A DNA stretch of 64,000 nucleotides from SIG424 sp045546695 (GCA_045546695.1 JAZQDE010000001.1:1-64000), one strand, 5' to 3'. Shown: positions 9,859 through 18,784, counted from the stretch's first letter. Numbers and translations: made by a program. The notes: a model not told the origin generated them from the letters alone.

Positions 9859-9887
9859 ATTATATCGTTTGTTTGCTTTTTGTGCAA
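9859..9887 (-). promoter_or_regulatory. Promoter for the GH127-GRE-activase-GH36 operon
   Basis: On the minus strand, TTGCAC (9882-9887) and TATAAT (9859-9864) are separated by exactly 17 bp, a good sigma-A-type promoter. It lies 34 bp before the GH127 start and back to back with the plus-strand promoter of the alpha-galactosidase. Confidence 0.65.
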
Positions 9888-9909
9888 CAATATTTGTGAC
9901 TTTTTGGGC

Positions 9910-9938
9910 TTGAAATATTTGTTTCTTTCTGTTAATAT
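9910..9938 (+). promoter_or_regulatory. Promoter for the NlpC/P60-GH36 gene
   Basis: TTGAAA (9910-9915), a 17-bp spacer and TAATAT (9933-9938) precede GGAGGT and the ATG at 9974. The divergent arrangement suggests shared control of the two glycosidase units. No clear operator palindrome was seen between them. Confidence 0.6.
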
Positions 9939-9973
9939 GTCGCCAGTTATGACATTGATTGGAGGTCGAAAAA

Positions 9974-12517
9974 ATGAATAATCAAGGTTATTTTGTTCGC
10001 AATATTCCTTTTTATGGAAAAGATATGTGGACTCCTATGGACAGTCTTGACGACGCTAAGGCTTATGCCGATGAAAATGCGCGTTTTGGCTGTGTTGTTG
10101 TTGACAATGAAGGTGCGCTTGTTTATGCGCCGCTCGGCAGAACTGTTTCCGAGTTTTTGTATGAAGCAAAGCAAGTTACCGACTATGTGCGTGACCATTC
10201 TTTTACATATGGTGACGCTCCGATAAATCCCGCTATCAACCATGATGCAAAGCTTGTCAGCTGTGACAGGCTCGTTGACTGGGCGCTGTACAGGCTCGGC
10301 TATGTTGACCAGACTGCTTCCCATGGAATGGCAGTTGGCGGCTGTCCGGGATACGTGCAGCTTGCTGACTGGTGTGCTGAGCATGGTTTTACAAAAATTG
10401 ACAATCAGGACGACCTGAAGGCGGGCGATATTATTTTCATCAGACTTAACGCCGGCGGATTCCCGGGTCATACTTTTATCCTCGCAAGTGATAAGTATGA
10501 GGATGGTAATTATTACCGTTATGACTGTGGCAAGACCGAGCGTATCCGCAGTACGCAGCCGTCTTACGAGCCCATCAGCGAGTTTGCTTTTGCGTACAGA
10601 CTTCCCGAGGCTGCTATGCCCGGCGTTTATTTTAAATACGACGGTGTTCCTTTTACAGTTCTTGGTAAAAAGAAGGAAACCAACGAGAATGGTTTTGTTT
10701 ATACTTTGCCCGATGGTCTCGTGCTGGAGTGCCGCATTGAGCGTTTTGTTAAGTATAATGTTACTAAATGGGTGAACTATTGGTCCAATCCGACAGACCA
10801 CAACAGTGGTACGATTTCTTCTTTGTACGACTGCGATACGACGGCATATTTTGAGCCCGACCCGCCGAAAGTAAGGCGCAATCGTCAGATGACCTGGGAA
10901 CCCAATACTTTACAGCTTTTTGTTGTTAATGCGACTCAGGTAAGGGACGATGACGTGTATGCTTCTCCTGTCCGCTTGTGGCCCGGCGAATCGTATCGCC
11001 TCCCGGGTAATGCCGGCAAAGCTCCGTTTTTTGACGTTAACCGCCGTGAAAAGGGCATGATTTTTGCTATCGGCTGGACCGGCCGCTGGGATTCCACTTT
11101 TTACAGAAGTTCTGACGGTTTCCGTGTTCGCACCGGTATTATTAATACTGAATTTTATATCAAGCCCGGCGAATCTTTCCGCACTTCTTCGATGACTATC
11201 CTTGAATATAATAATGGTCAGACTAATGCGCACAATGTATGGCGCCGTTATATCCGCGAAGTTCTGTCTCCTTTTGGCAAGGGCGAGCGTCCTGCACGTG
11301 TTCCTTTTTCTGCCATTTTCTGGGGCGGCGTTACTTCGGAAAACCTGAAGAACCGCTGGAAGGCTATTTATGATGCGAAGCTTCCTATTGACACTTGCTG
11401 GATTGACGCCGGCTGGTATGAGCCCTTGACTGCCGAAACATGTGCCGAGCAGTCTGCTACGTGGGGCAATGTTGGTGACTGGCGTGTTAACAAAAAATAC
11501 CATCCGAATGAGTATCAGGATGTTCTTGAACTTTTTGCTGAACACGGCACCGACATGATGGTCTGGATGGAGCCTGAGCGTATGCGCAAGACTGTCAAAA
11601 TCTGGACGAAATATCTTGAGCATCCGGACCCGAATCGTGTTGATATGCTTGTTGCCCTCAATGATGATGAGGCCTGCCACGATGTTATTAATCTTGTTTC
11701 CGGCGTTATCGAGAAGCTGAATCTTTCTGTTTATAGGCAAGACTTTAACAGTGATCCTACCGGTTTCTGGGATTATGAGAAGAATAACGAGCCCGGCCGT
11801 AAGGGTATTTGTGAGATTAAGTATATTCTCGGCCTTTACAAATTCTGGGATGCTTTGCTTGAGCGTTTCCCGCACCTGCGCATCGACGATTGTGCCGGCG
11901 GTGGCCACCGTATTGATATTGAAATGCTCGGTCGTTCTGCTCCTATGTGGCGTAGTGACTATCAGTGTGCCTGGGACTGCTGCCCCGAGGCCAACCAGGT
12001 CCAGAATTTTGGTGCTGCGTGGTGGTATCCATATTCCGGCATCGGCTACGGCCCGACTCTCGGCGATACTTATAGTTTCCGAAGTGCCTACACAAGTGGC
12101 ATCACCATCCGTACCTGGGAACATTCCGACCCCGAGTGGGAAGTGGGCGGCATGAACGAGCCTCTTGACTGGGCTAAGAAGTATTTCGACGAGTATGTTT
12201 CTGTCCAGGATTATTTCACCCGCGATTTCTATCCATTAATTGCCAACTCCCGCGAGAATGTTTCCTGGTCTGCTTCTCAGTTCGACTATCCTGAGGACGG
12301 TAGCGGCATTATTCTTGCTTTCCGCCGCGCGCGTTCTCCTTTTGACAGTATGCTCGTCAACCTCGGCGGCATCTGTGCCGACAAGACCTACAAATTCTAC
12401 AACTTCGACACTGAGGAGACCTTTACTGTCTCCGGCCAGTCCTTGCTCGACGACGGTCTGCGTTTGTCGATTCCAAATATGCGCCAGTCGCTGCTGATTA
12501 AGTACGAGTGCTGCTGA
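9974..12517 (+). CDS. GH36 alpha-galactosidase with N-terminal NlpC/P60-like cysteine domain
   Basis: The ATG at 9974 is chosen because GGAGGT lies 7 bp upstream. Residues ~85-205 resemble an NlpC/P60 or CHAP papain-like domain: Cys97 in LVSCDRLVDWA, a DLKAGDIIF stretch, then His166 in PGHTFIL. Residues ~210-400 are the beta-supersandwich of GH36. Residues ~430-720 are the catalytic barrel with WIDAGWY, MVWMEPER, nucleophile Asp590 in YRQDFN and acid/base Asp662 in MWRSDY. There is no signal peptide. The GH36 part is firm. The cysteine domain is recognised from motif order only and may bind rather than cleave. The fusion is unusual. Confidence 0.83.
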   Translation: MNNQGYFVRNIPFYGKDMWTPMDSLDDAKAYADENARFGCVVVDNEGALVYAPLGRTVSEFLYEAKQVTDYVRDHSFTYGDAPINPAINHDAKLVSCDRLVDWALYRLGYVDQTASHGMAVGGCPGYVQLADWCAEHGFTKIDNQDDLKAGDIIFIRLNAGGFPGHTFILASDKYEDGNYYRYDCGKTERIRSTQPSYEPISEFAFAYRLPEAAMPGVYFKYDGVPFTVLGKKKETNENGFVYTLPDGLVLECRIERFVKYNVTKWVNYWSNPTDHNSGTISSLYDCDTTAYFEPDPPKVRRNRQMTWEPNTLQLFVVNATQVRDDDVYASPVRLWPGESYRLPGNAGKAPFFDVNRREKGMIFAIGWTGRWDSTFYRSSDGFRVRTGIINTEFYIKPGESFRTSSMTILEYNNGQTNAHNVWRRYIREVLSPFGKGERPARVPFSAIFWGGVTSENLKNRWKAIYDAKLPIDTCWIDAGWYEPLTAETCAEQSATWGNVGDWRVNKKYHPNEYQDVLELFAEHGTDMMVWMEPERMRKTVKIWTKYLEHPDPNRVDMLVALNDDEACHDVINLVSGVIEKLNLSVYRQDFNSDPTGFWDYEKNNEPGRKGICEIKYILGLYKFWDALLERFPHLRIDDCAGGGHRIDIEMLGRSAPMWRSDYQCAWDCCPEANQVQNFGAAWWYPYSGIGYGPTLGDTYSFRSAYTSGITIRTWEHSDPEWEVGGMNEPLDWAKKYFDEYVSVQDYFTRDFYPLIANSRENVSWSASQFDYPEDGSGIILAFRRARSPFDSMLVNLGGICADKTYKFYNFDTEETFTVSGQSLLDDGLRLSIPNMRQSLLIKYECC

Positions 12518-12540
12518 TTGAGTGGCCGAGTGCCTACTAT

Positions 12541-12801
12541 AGCCAAAAAGTTTGCAGAAAAGTATGATCTCTGCAAACTTTTTCATCAAAAAGCCCCTCC
12601 GGCGCCCTCGACAGCCAAAAAGTTTGCAGAAAACCCGAATCTCTGCAAACTTTTTCATCAAAAAGCCCCTCCGGCGCCCTCGACAGTCAAAAAGTTTGCA
12701 GAAAACCCGAATCTCTGCAAACTTTTTCATCAAAAAGCCCCTCCGGCGCCCTCTACAGCCAAAAAGTTTGCAGAAAACCCGAATCTCTGCAAACTTTTTT
12801 T
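12541..12801. repeat. Tandem array of four hairpin repeats, 72-bp period
   Basis: The unit recurs at 12541, 12613, 12685 and 12757, exactly 72 bp apart and nearly identical, with the last copy partial. Each unit carries a 14-bp inverted repeat, AAAAAGTTTGCAGA against TCTGCAAACTTTTT, around an 11-nt loop (first arms 12545-12558 and 12570-12583). Between hairpins is a conserved spacer ending in GCCCCTCCGGCGCCCTC. Each hairpin resembles a bidirectional intrinsic terminator. The array fills most of the gap between the alpha-galactosidase and the nuclease-like gene. Because 72 is a multiple of 3, both strands stay open as 24-residue repeat peptides, which I regard as by-products. Confidence 0.92.
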
Positions 12802-12873
12802 CGGGAAATAACGGGAAATAAAAAGGGTTTGAAAGGGTGACGCAGTATAATAGGAAAAAGGAGGTTTTATAAT

Positions 12874-13749
12874 ATGTTTTTAGAAGAAATTAAAAAGTAC
12901 AAAGGAGATATTTACGCATATTATTTAACTAGGTATCTGTCAGCATTGATTGAATACAACGAACTTTTATCTGCTGTGGAAAAAACAACAATGAACGAAA
13001 TATTTATTCATCATACATCATTCAGCAAGCAGACAAAAAAGGGTGATAAAAAATATGAATATGTGATTCCGTTCGAACAACATGATGGGGATGCCAAAAA
13101 AATTTCCAGAAAACAGTACGAAGACCGCAGACCGACATGGGAAAATTATTTCGCCATTAAAAATCGCATTGAAGAATTAGAATGTGTAATAAACAGAATT
13201 GAAAAAGCACTTCGCCGCAACATCCTCACGCCACCGGGCCAGCCGTCACTCGAAGAGATCAGACAAAGCATGCAGTGCCAGAACCGCCACATGCAAGAAC
13301 TCACAAAAGAACACGAGCGCGACAACTATCGCGGATATTTCGAAAAAGGCAACGTACACGCGAGCGGCAAAGTATTCGCCTCGCGCGCGGAACTACTAAT
13401 ATATGAAGAAATAAAAAATTGCGGGCTGCAGGTAATCTATGAATACAACTTCGTAGACGAAAAATATCACGTCGTTCACCGGCCGGACTTCTACGGATTC
13501 AGAGGCAACATGCCATACATAATTGAATTTTTTGGAATGATGGAGACACGCGAATACAGAGAAAGCGCCCTCGGAAAAATAAAAAAATACGCCGAATGCG
13601 GATTCACATTTGAAAAAAACATGATAGCTTTCAGCACAAAACAAAGCAATATAATAAATATGAAAACCGTACACACTGTTCTCAAAAACTTCAGCGTGTA
13701 CGGCATAATACCGGAGAATATTGTGGAAATAGACGTTATTGCGTCCTGA
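12874..13749 (+). CDS. Predicted PD-(D/E)XK nuclease-fold protein
   Basis: The ATG follows AAGGAGG. The N-terminal ~150 residues are helical and charged (coiled-coil-like, ~75-150). Residues ~165-255 match a Vsr/restriction-endonuclease-like pattern: SRAELLIYEEIK with Glu173, RPDF with Asp205, and YIIEFFGMME with Glu218. This corresponds to the PDF...WEHxG signature of solitary PD-(D/E)XK proteins common in Clostridia. There is no methyltransferase or helicase nearby, so its DNA target and role are unknown. The composition is more AT- and lysine-rich than its neighbours, and it lies right after a repeat array, which suggests an accessory gene. The stop overlaps the convergent gene by 14 bp. 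Confidence 0.6.
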   Translation: MFLEEIKKYKGDIYAYYLTRYLSALIEYNELLSAVEKTTMNEIFIHHTSFSKQTKKGDKKYEYVIPFEQHDGDAKKISRKQYEDRRPTWENYFAIKNRIEELECVINRIEKALRRNILTPPGQPSLEEIRQSMQCQNRHMQELTKEHERDNYRGYFEKGNVHASGKVFASRAELLIYEEIKNCGLQVIYEYNFVDEKYHVVHRPDFYGFRGNMPYIIEFFGMMETREYRESALGKIKKYAECGFTFEKNMIAFSTKQSNIINMKTVHTVLKNFSVYGIIPENIVEIDVIAS

Positions 13750-16700
13750 ACGCCTCGCTGAGCGCAGACGCAATGCGCTGCATACGGTCACTGTCAACCT
13801 TCAGAACCTGACGGTCATAAGTCCACAAACCATTCGTTTCGTCCTCGACGTCGCTGACCTGAGTCAGAATCGACGCGCACAGGCCCGACGAACGAATCGC
13901 ACCGACCACCTCGTCAAGGTAAAGCTTCTCAAGCGCATCGGAAAAAGCACCGGCCTCGGTGAAAAATCTGTAGCCGTAGGTATTGTCCGGATTAGCAGAA
14001 TTGGCTGCCAATTTCAGGGAATAGCCACCAAATTCTGACAAAACAAGCGGCCGCCCGGAAGAGGAGGAAGAATCCTTAAACTTTAGCGGCTTGAAATAAA
14101 TATGATCACTCTCAACATCGGACTTTGTTTCCTTAAACCAGCCGGACGTAGTATCCCAGACACGGCCCGGATCCAGCGCCTTGAAAACATCATACATCTC
14201 ATCAGCATCATACTGACCCCAGCCCTCATTGAAAATCGTATAATAACAAACAGACGGGTGATTAAAAAGAAAATCAACCGTTTTTCGCGCAGTAGACTCA
14301 AAAGCATCGCGCCTTTTTTTGTCAGCCCGGTGCGAAATTCCTCTCTTAAGACCAATCGTCGGCAGGGCAGTATCAACAAGGAAATTATACTTGCCATTAT
14401 TTACAAAATCCTGGAAAACATACATGCCATACTTGTCGCATAAATAGTAAAAAATCTGCGGTTCAATCTTGATATGCTTGCGCAAACAATTAAAGCCAAG
14501 CGACTTCATCGACAAAATGTCATTTTCGTAGCCGCGCACAGAAGCCGGCGTATAAATACCATCGCTGAAATATCCCTGATCAAGCAGTCCGTGGAAAAAT
14601 ACAGGTAAGCCGTTCACACAGATTTTGTTTCCTGAAATTGTCATAAAACGAAGTGCAAAATATGAAGAAATTCTGTCCTCGCCGGCAATAATATCGAAGT
14701 CATAAAGGTACGGGTCATCAGAAGACCACATGTGAATCTCGTCCGGTGAAAAGGTAATCGAGCTTCCTGAAAATGGCATCGATTTGCCATTAATTACCAG
14801 CACTTTATCGGATGCACCGCCGCAGACGTCAATCTGCACACCGGGCACCTGATTGCCTGATTTTTCCAGATAAACAGGAGTACATCTGACAGAAGAAATA
14901 TAGTTATCGCAAACAGCTTCGAGCCACACTGTCTGCCAGATCCCGGAAACAGGCGTATACCACATACCGCCACGCTTTTTACATTGTTTTCCATATGGAA
15001 TATCACTGTCAAGCGGATCGGAAACACATACTTTAATAATGTTGTCTCCGCTGTGCACGCACTTGGAAATATCGGCAGAAAATGGCAGATAACCACCTAT
15101 ATTATGGCAAACCTCAACATCGTTGACATATACAGTTGTTTCCATATCCACAGCGCCAAAATGCAAAAGCAGATGGCCGCCGCCGACCGTATAAAAACTG
15201 TCAGAAATTGTAAACGTACGGCTGTAGACGAGAACGTCTTTGGCTGTTACCATTTTCTGGACACCACTAAGGCGTGACTCTACGGGGAATGGTACCAGAA
15301 TATGGCCGGTGAAAAAGTCGGAGCCTTTCCGTTTTATGGAAAAATCCCATGAGCCGTTAAGACACATAAAGGAATCACGCTTCATCATAGGACGCGGATA
15401 AATATTCCAGGGAATGGAAGCGCCGCCGTCAGCGCCGCCTAACTCCTCCTCAAACGGAGTGACAAGATCTGTCAGCTTCTTTGCGTTTTTTTTTACAATA
15501 AGAACCACCATCGGAATCAGACAGAAAACGGCAATCATTGCAGCCAGGAAAATGTATTTATTTGGCAAAAACGAAGTAGTGCCGTCGTTGTTTCGAATAA
15601 GCTCAGCGTTCTTAAGAACACGCGCGCCAATAGCCGGGCCGATAATACCGGGGATAAGAACCTGCGAAAAAATACGCATGCCCTGGAACATTCCGGATTT
15701 ACCAACCGGCGTGTACTCTCTGATTGCGGCACCAAAAACTGCCATGCCACTCAAGTATCCGCACATCATCAGCAAAGAACCAATAAATACCGGCACCATA
15801 GACGTGGTAAAAAACAACACGACAAAGCCGGCAATAAGCCAGATTATGGGAAAAGTAACAGCAAACTTAAAGCCTTTTTTATCAAAAACCTTGCCCCATA
15901 AAGCAGTACAAACAGACGCAAGCACAATAGCCGGAGCAAGCACCAGCACATAATTGGACATTTCAAGCGTCTTTTCATAGTAAATAATCAGATACGGCAT
16001 AAAAATCTGAATCGCAATATTAAAAATAATAAAGGCTGCCAGAATAATGTACAAAAGGGCGTTCCGACTGATTGTCGAAGGCATAAAGCCGTAGAAAATA
16101 TTCCGGAAATAACCCGTTTCGGAAGGCTTGATTGCAGGCTCTTTAATTATAAAAATACCAAGAATTCCCACAAGAATAACGACCACGCCGATGATAGAAA
16201 AGATGATTGTCCAACTGGAAGATTTTTCCAGGTCAAAGAACATAAAACCGCCAAAAACTACCAGTATTGCGACCAGTGGCATCATCGAATTTATACCTTC
16301 GACAGAGCCTCTGTTTGTCGAATCGGTACTGTCTGTAATCCACGCATTAAACGCTGCATCGTTCGCTGTAGAACCAAAAAATGTCATAATACAGTCGAGT
16401 GCAATCGTCAGAGTAACACCGAGAGCAGCGGCAGAAGTTACCATGGGGAACAACGTTCCGAGCACCTGTGTTTTGAGCAAAGTAAAACAGAAAATGGAAA
16501 TGCCCCACAGAATATAACCACCGCAGATGAAGATTTTTCTTTTCCCGATTTTGTCAGCAAGGGCGCCGATAAAAACGGTCGTCACCGCAGCAGATACCGC
16601 CGACATCGCAACCATCAGAGAGATATCAGAAGCACTTGCGTTGAACATGTTGTAAATAAACACGTTAAGATACATGTTTTCAACAACCCACGCAACCTGT

Positions 16701-16759
16701 CCGATAAGACTGAACAATGTGAGCGCGCACCAAAAGCGCGCGGAAAGTTTGGTTTTCAT
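13736..16759 (-). CDS. MFS transporter fused to GH2 glycoside hydrolase
   Basis: The ATG at 16759 is chosen because GGGAGG lies 6 bp upstream; an in-frame TTG 18 bp earlier overlaps that site. Residues 1-~440 are a 12-helix Major Facilitator protein with the loop motif ADKIGKRK at 68-75. After a short acidic/Gly linker, residues ~450-1007 form a GH2 enzyme: sandwich domain from WNIYPRPMM, then a barrel with acid/base Glu845 in NEGWGQYD and nucleophile Glu909 in LSEFGGYSL. An even helix count puts the enzyme in the cytoplasm, where it could hydrolyse a beta-galactoside or beta-glucuronide as it is imported. One uninterrupted frame and a clean linker argue against an artefact. Confidence 0.85.
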   Translation of the reverse strand: MKTKLSARFWCALTLFSLIGQVAWVVENMYLNVFIYNMFNASASDISLMVAMSAVSAAVTTVFIGALADKIGKRKIFICGGYILWGISIFCFTLLKTQVLGTLFPMVTSAAALGVTLTIALDCIMTFFGSTANDAAFNAWITDSTDSTNRGSVEGINSMMPLVAILVVFGGFMFFDLEKSSSWTIIFSIIGVVVILVGILGIFIIKEPAIKPSETGYFRNIFYGFMPSTISRNALLYIILAAFIIFNIAIQIFMPYLIIYYEKTLEMSNYVLVLAPAIVLASVCTALWGKVFDKKGFKFAVTFPIIWLIAGFVVLFFTTSMVPVFIGSLLMMCGYLSGMAVFGAAIREYTPVGKSGMFQGMRIFSQVLIPGIIGPAIGARVLKNAELIRNNDGTTSFLPNKYIFLAAMIAVFCLIPMVVLIVKKNAKKLTDLVTPFEEELGGADGGASIPWNIYPRPMMKRDSFMCLNGSWDFSIKRKGSDFFTGHILVPFPVESRLSGVQKMVTAKDVLVYSRTFTISDSFYTVGGGHLLLHFGAVDMETTVYVNDVEVCHNIGGYLPFSADISKCVHSGDNIIKVCVSDPLDSDIPYGKQCKKRGGMWYTPVSGIWQTVWLEAVCDNYISSVRCTPVYLEKSGNQVPGVQIDVCGGASDKVLVINGKSMPFSGSSITFSPDEIHMWSSDDPYLYDFDIIAGEDRISSYFALRFMTISGNKICVNGLPVFFHGLLDQGYFSDGIYTPASVRGYENDILSMKSLGFNCLRKHIKIEPQIFYYLCDKYGMYVFQDFVNNGKYNFLVDTALPTIGLKRGISHRADKKRRDAFESTARKTVDFLFNHPSVCYYTIFNEGWGQYDADEMYDVFKALDPGRVWDTTSGWFKETKSDVESDHIYFKPLKFKDSSSSSGRPLVLSEFGGYSLKLAANSANPDNTYGYRFFTEAGAFSDALEKLYLDEVVGAIRSSGLCASILTQVSDVEDETNGLWTYDRQVLKVDSDRMQRIASALSEAFRTQ

Positions 16760-16793
16760 ATTTTCCTCCCGGAACAACTATAATTACAGAGAC

Positions 16794-16822
16794 AGTATAA
16801 CATTTAGTATATGCTTTTACAA
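16794..16822 (-). promoter_or_regulatory. Promoter for the MFS-GH2 gene
   Basis: On the minus strand, TTGTAA (16817-16822), 17 bp and TATACT (16794-16799) lie 34 bp before the ATG. Confidence 0.55.
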
Positions 16823-16843
16823 ACTATAATAAACACAAATAAC

Positions 16844-16873
16844 TTGACATTCAACACAACAAAGTGATATAAG
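16844..16873 (+). promoter_or_regulatory. Promoter for the ibrA-ibrB-like operon
   Basis: A consensus TTGACA (16844-16849), an 18-bp spacer and TATAAG (16868-16873) precede the ibrA-like ATG by about 35 bp. Confidence 0.6.
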
Positions 16874-16908
16874 CAAACAGATGCCTCTGATAAAATGGAG
16901 TAAAACCG

Positions 16909-18237
16909 ATGATAAAAAATTATTTAAGCACAAACGTATATGATGAAACGCAGGAAAGACTTAAATTCATATTTGAAGAATTTGACAATATAATCGTGTC
17001 GTTTTCAGGAGGAAAAGACTCGGGTCTTTTACTTAATCTGGTAATGGATTATCGTGACAATTATTTCCCGGGAAAAACGATTGCCATTTTTCACCAGGAT
17101 TTCGAGGCGCAATACACAAAAACTACCCAATATGTGGAAAGAACTTTTGAAAAAATGAAGGGCAGGGCAGAGCTGTACTGGGTTTGTCTTCCAACATCTA
17201 CCAGGACGGCCCTCAGTAGCTATGAAATGTACTGGTATCCGTGGGACGATGAAAAAGAAGAACTCTGGGTGCGTCCTATGCCTGATAAAGAATACGTAAT
17301 AAATCTGAAGAATAATCCGGTTACGACCTATACGTACAAAATGCACCAGGAAGATCTTTCCAGACAATTTACGCGCTGGTACAGGACGACACATGGCGGT
17401 AAAAAGACTATTTGCCTGCTCGGAATCAGAACTAATGAATCGCTCAATAGGTACAGTGGTATTATAAATAAAAAATATGGCTATAAGGACAGAATGTGGA
17501 TAAGCTTTCAGTTCAAAAACGCGTGGACAGGCTCTCCTTTGTACGACTGGGAAGTATCAGACATTTGGCATGCAATATATAAATTTGACTATGACTACAA
17601 TAAATTATATGATTTATATTACAAAGCAGGTCTTACCCCTGAACAGATGCGCGTGGCGTCTCCTTTTAATGACTATGCCAAAGACAGTCTGAATTTATAT
17701 AGAATAATAGATCCTGAAATATGGACAAAACTGATCGGACGAGTCAGAGGCGCGAATTTCGGCGCAATATATGGCAGAACAAAGGCAATGGGCTATAGAT
17801 CGCTACGCTTGCCGGAGGGCCACACATGGAAATCATATACAGAATTTTTACTGGCGACACTCCCGGAAACTATACGCAAAAATTACATAGACAAGTTCAG
17901 AACGTCGATACATTTTTGGAAAAATGTGGGTGGCGGACTAGAAGAAAGATGCATAAGAGAACTGGAAGATCATGGGTATAATATACGAAGAAACGGCGTT
18001 TCAAATTATACTGTTTTAAGATATACCAGGGTCATTTTTGAAGGAGAGATTCCCGATAACACCGACGATATCAAATCAACAAAGGACATACCGAGCTGGA
18101 AAAGAATGTGCTTCTGCATAATAAAAAATGACCATAATTGCCGTTTTATGGGATTCGGACTGTCCCGTCAGCAAAAAAAACGTCTTGAAATATTACAAGA
18201 CAAGTACTCAAAAGTAGGTGATAATAATGAGCAATAG
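16909..18237 (+). CDS. ibrA: IbrA-like PAPS-reductase-family protein (DUF3440)
   Basis: This adenine-nucleotide alpha-hydrolase (PP-loop) protein has SFSGGKDSG at residues ~31-39 and the DUF3440 C-terminal region that defines IbrA. The PP-loop binds ATP or a PAPS-like nucleotide. Relatives include DndC of the DNA phosphorothioation pathway. E. coli IbrA, with IbrB, activates prophage eib genes, but no biochemical reaction is established. The next gene is the IbrB-like partner, overlapping by 11 bp, which supports the assignment. There are no phage or dnd genes nearby. The exact role here is unknown. Confidence 0.78.
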   Translation: MIKNYLSTNVYDETQERLKFIFEEFDNIIVSFSGGKDSGLLLNLVMDYRDNYFPGKTIAIFHQDFEAQYTKTTQYVERTFEKMKGRAELYWVCLPTSTRTALSSYEMYWYPWDDEKEELWVRPMPDKEYVINLKNNPVTTYTYKMHQEDLSRQFTRWYRTTHGGKKTICLLGIRTNESLNRYSGIINKKYGYKDRMWISFQFKNAWTGSPLYDWEVSDIWHAIYKFDYDYNKLYDLYYKAGLTPEQMRVASPFNDYAKDSLNLYRIIDPEIWTKLIGRVRGANFGAIYGRTKAMGYRSLRLPEGHTWKSYTEFLLATLPETIRKNYIDKFRTSIHFWKNVGGGLEERCIRELEDHGYNIRRNGVSNYTVLRYTRVIFEGEIPDNTDDIKSTKDIPSWKRMCFCIIKNDHNCRFMGFGLSRQQKKRLEILQDKYSKVGDNNEQ

Positions 18238-18784
18238 CCCTGTTTATAACGTAATACCTGTTCCTGTTGAAAAGATTGTGCCAAATACTTACAATCCGAA
18301 TACAGTGGCGCCACCGGAACTCAGACTTCTTTATGATAGCATCAAAGAAGATGGCTATACAATGCCGGTTGTTTGCTATTATATGGCAGAAGAGGATAAA
18401 TACGTCATAGTTGACGGGTTTCACCGTTACAGGATAATGCTGGAATACCCGGATATATACGAACAGGAAGAAGGTATGTTGCCGGTTTCTGTCATAGACA
18501 AGCCTCTTGATCACCGTATGGCAAGTACTATAAGACACAACCGCGCGCGAGGTAATCATGACGTTGACCTTATGAGTAATATTGTGGGCGAACTCCACGA
18601 GCTCGGCCGGTCCGATGAATGGATTTCAAAGCATCTCGGAATGGACACAGACGAGATCCTGCGCCTTAAGCAACTGACCGGACTTGCTGCACTTTTCAAA
18701 GAAGTTGATTTTGGCAAAGCCTGGGAGCCGATTGAATGTGATGTGGACGAATACGACTGGGAAGAAGAGGTAGAAGATGAGTAA
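18227..18784 (+). CDS. ibrB: IbrB-like ParB/sulfiredoxin-fold protein
   Basis: The ATG at 18227 is preferred because AGGTGA lies just upstream; GTG at 18218 is an alternative. Residues ~12-110 form a ParB N-terminal/sulfiredoxin-like domain, with the motif VDGFHRYR and a preceding IKEDGYTMPV strand-helix. A helix-turn-helix-like stretch follows at ~115-150 (SDEWISKHLGMDTDEILRLK). The C-terminus is very acidic. IbrB partners IbrA. The ParB fold can hydrolyse CTP or ATP or bind DNA, but which applies is not known. Confidence 0.75.
   Translation: MSNSPVYNVIPVPVEKIVPNTYNPNTVAPPELRLLYDSIKEDGYTMPVVCYYMAEEDKYVIVDGFHRYRIMLEYPDIYEQEEGMLPVSVIDKPLDHRMASTIRHNRARGNHDVDLMSNIVGELHELGRSDEWISKHLGMDTDEILRLKQLTGLAALFKEVDFGKAWEPIECDVDEYDWEEEVEDE

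Noticed and set aside
10910..12124. 404-codon antisense frame inside the alpha-galactosidase gene (also 9947-10801)
   Set aside because: Long open frames on the opposite strand of a codon-biased gene. The products resemble no family and lack ribosome sites, while the sense frame has catalytic motifs.
12541..12801. CRISPR array
   Set aside because: Spacers between the palindromes are repeated rather than unique, units are 72 bp, and no cas genes are present.
12518..12811. Plus-strand 97-codon frame of 24-residue repeats, and a matching minus-strand frame over 12236-12733
   Set aside because: Both are open only because the repeat period is a multiple of three and the arms are palindromic, giving similar peptides on both strands. 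There is no ribosome site suited to either.
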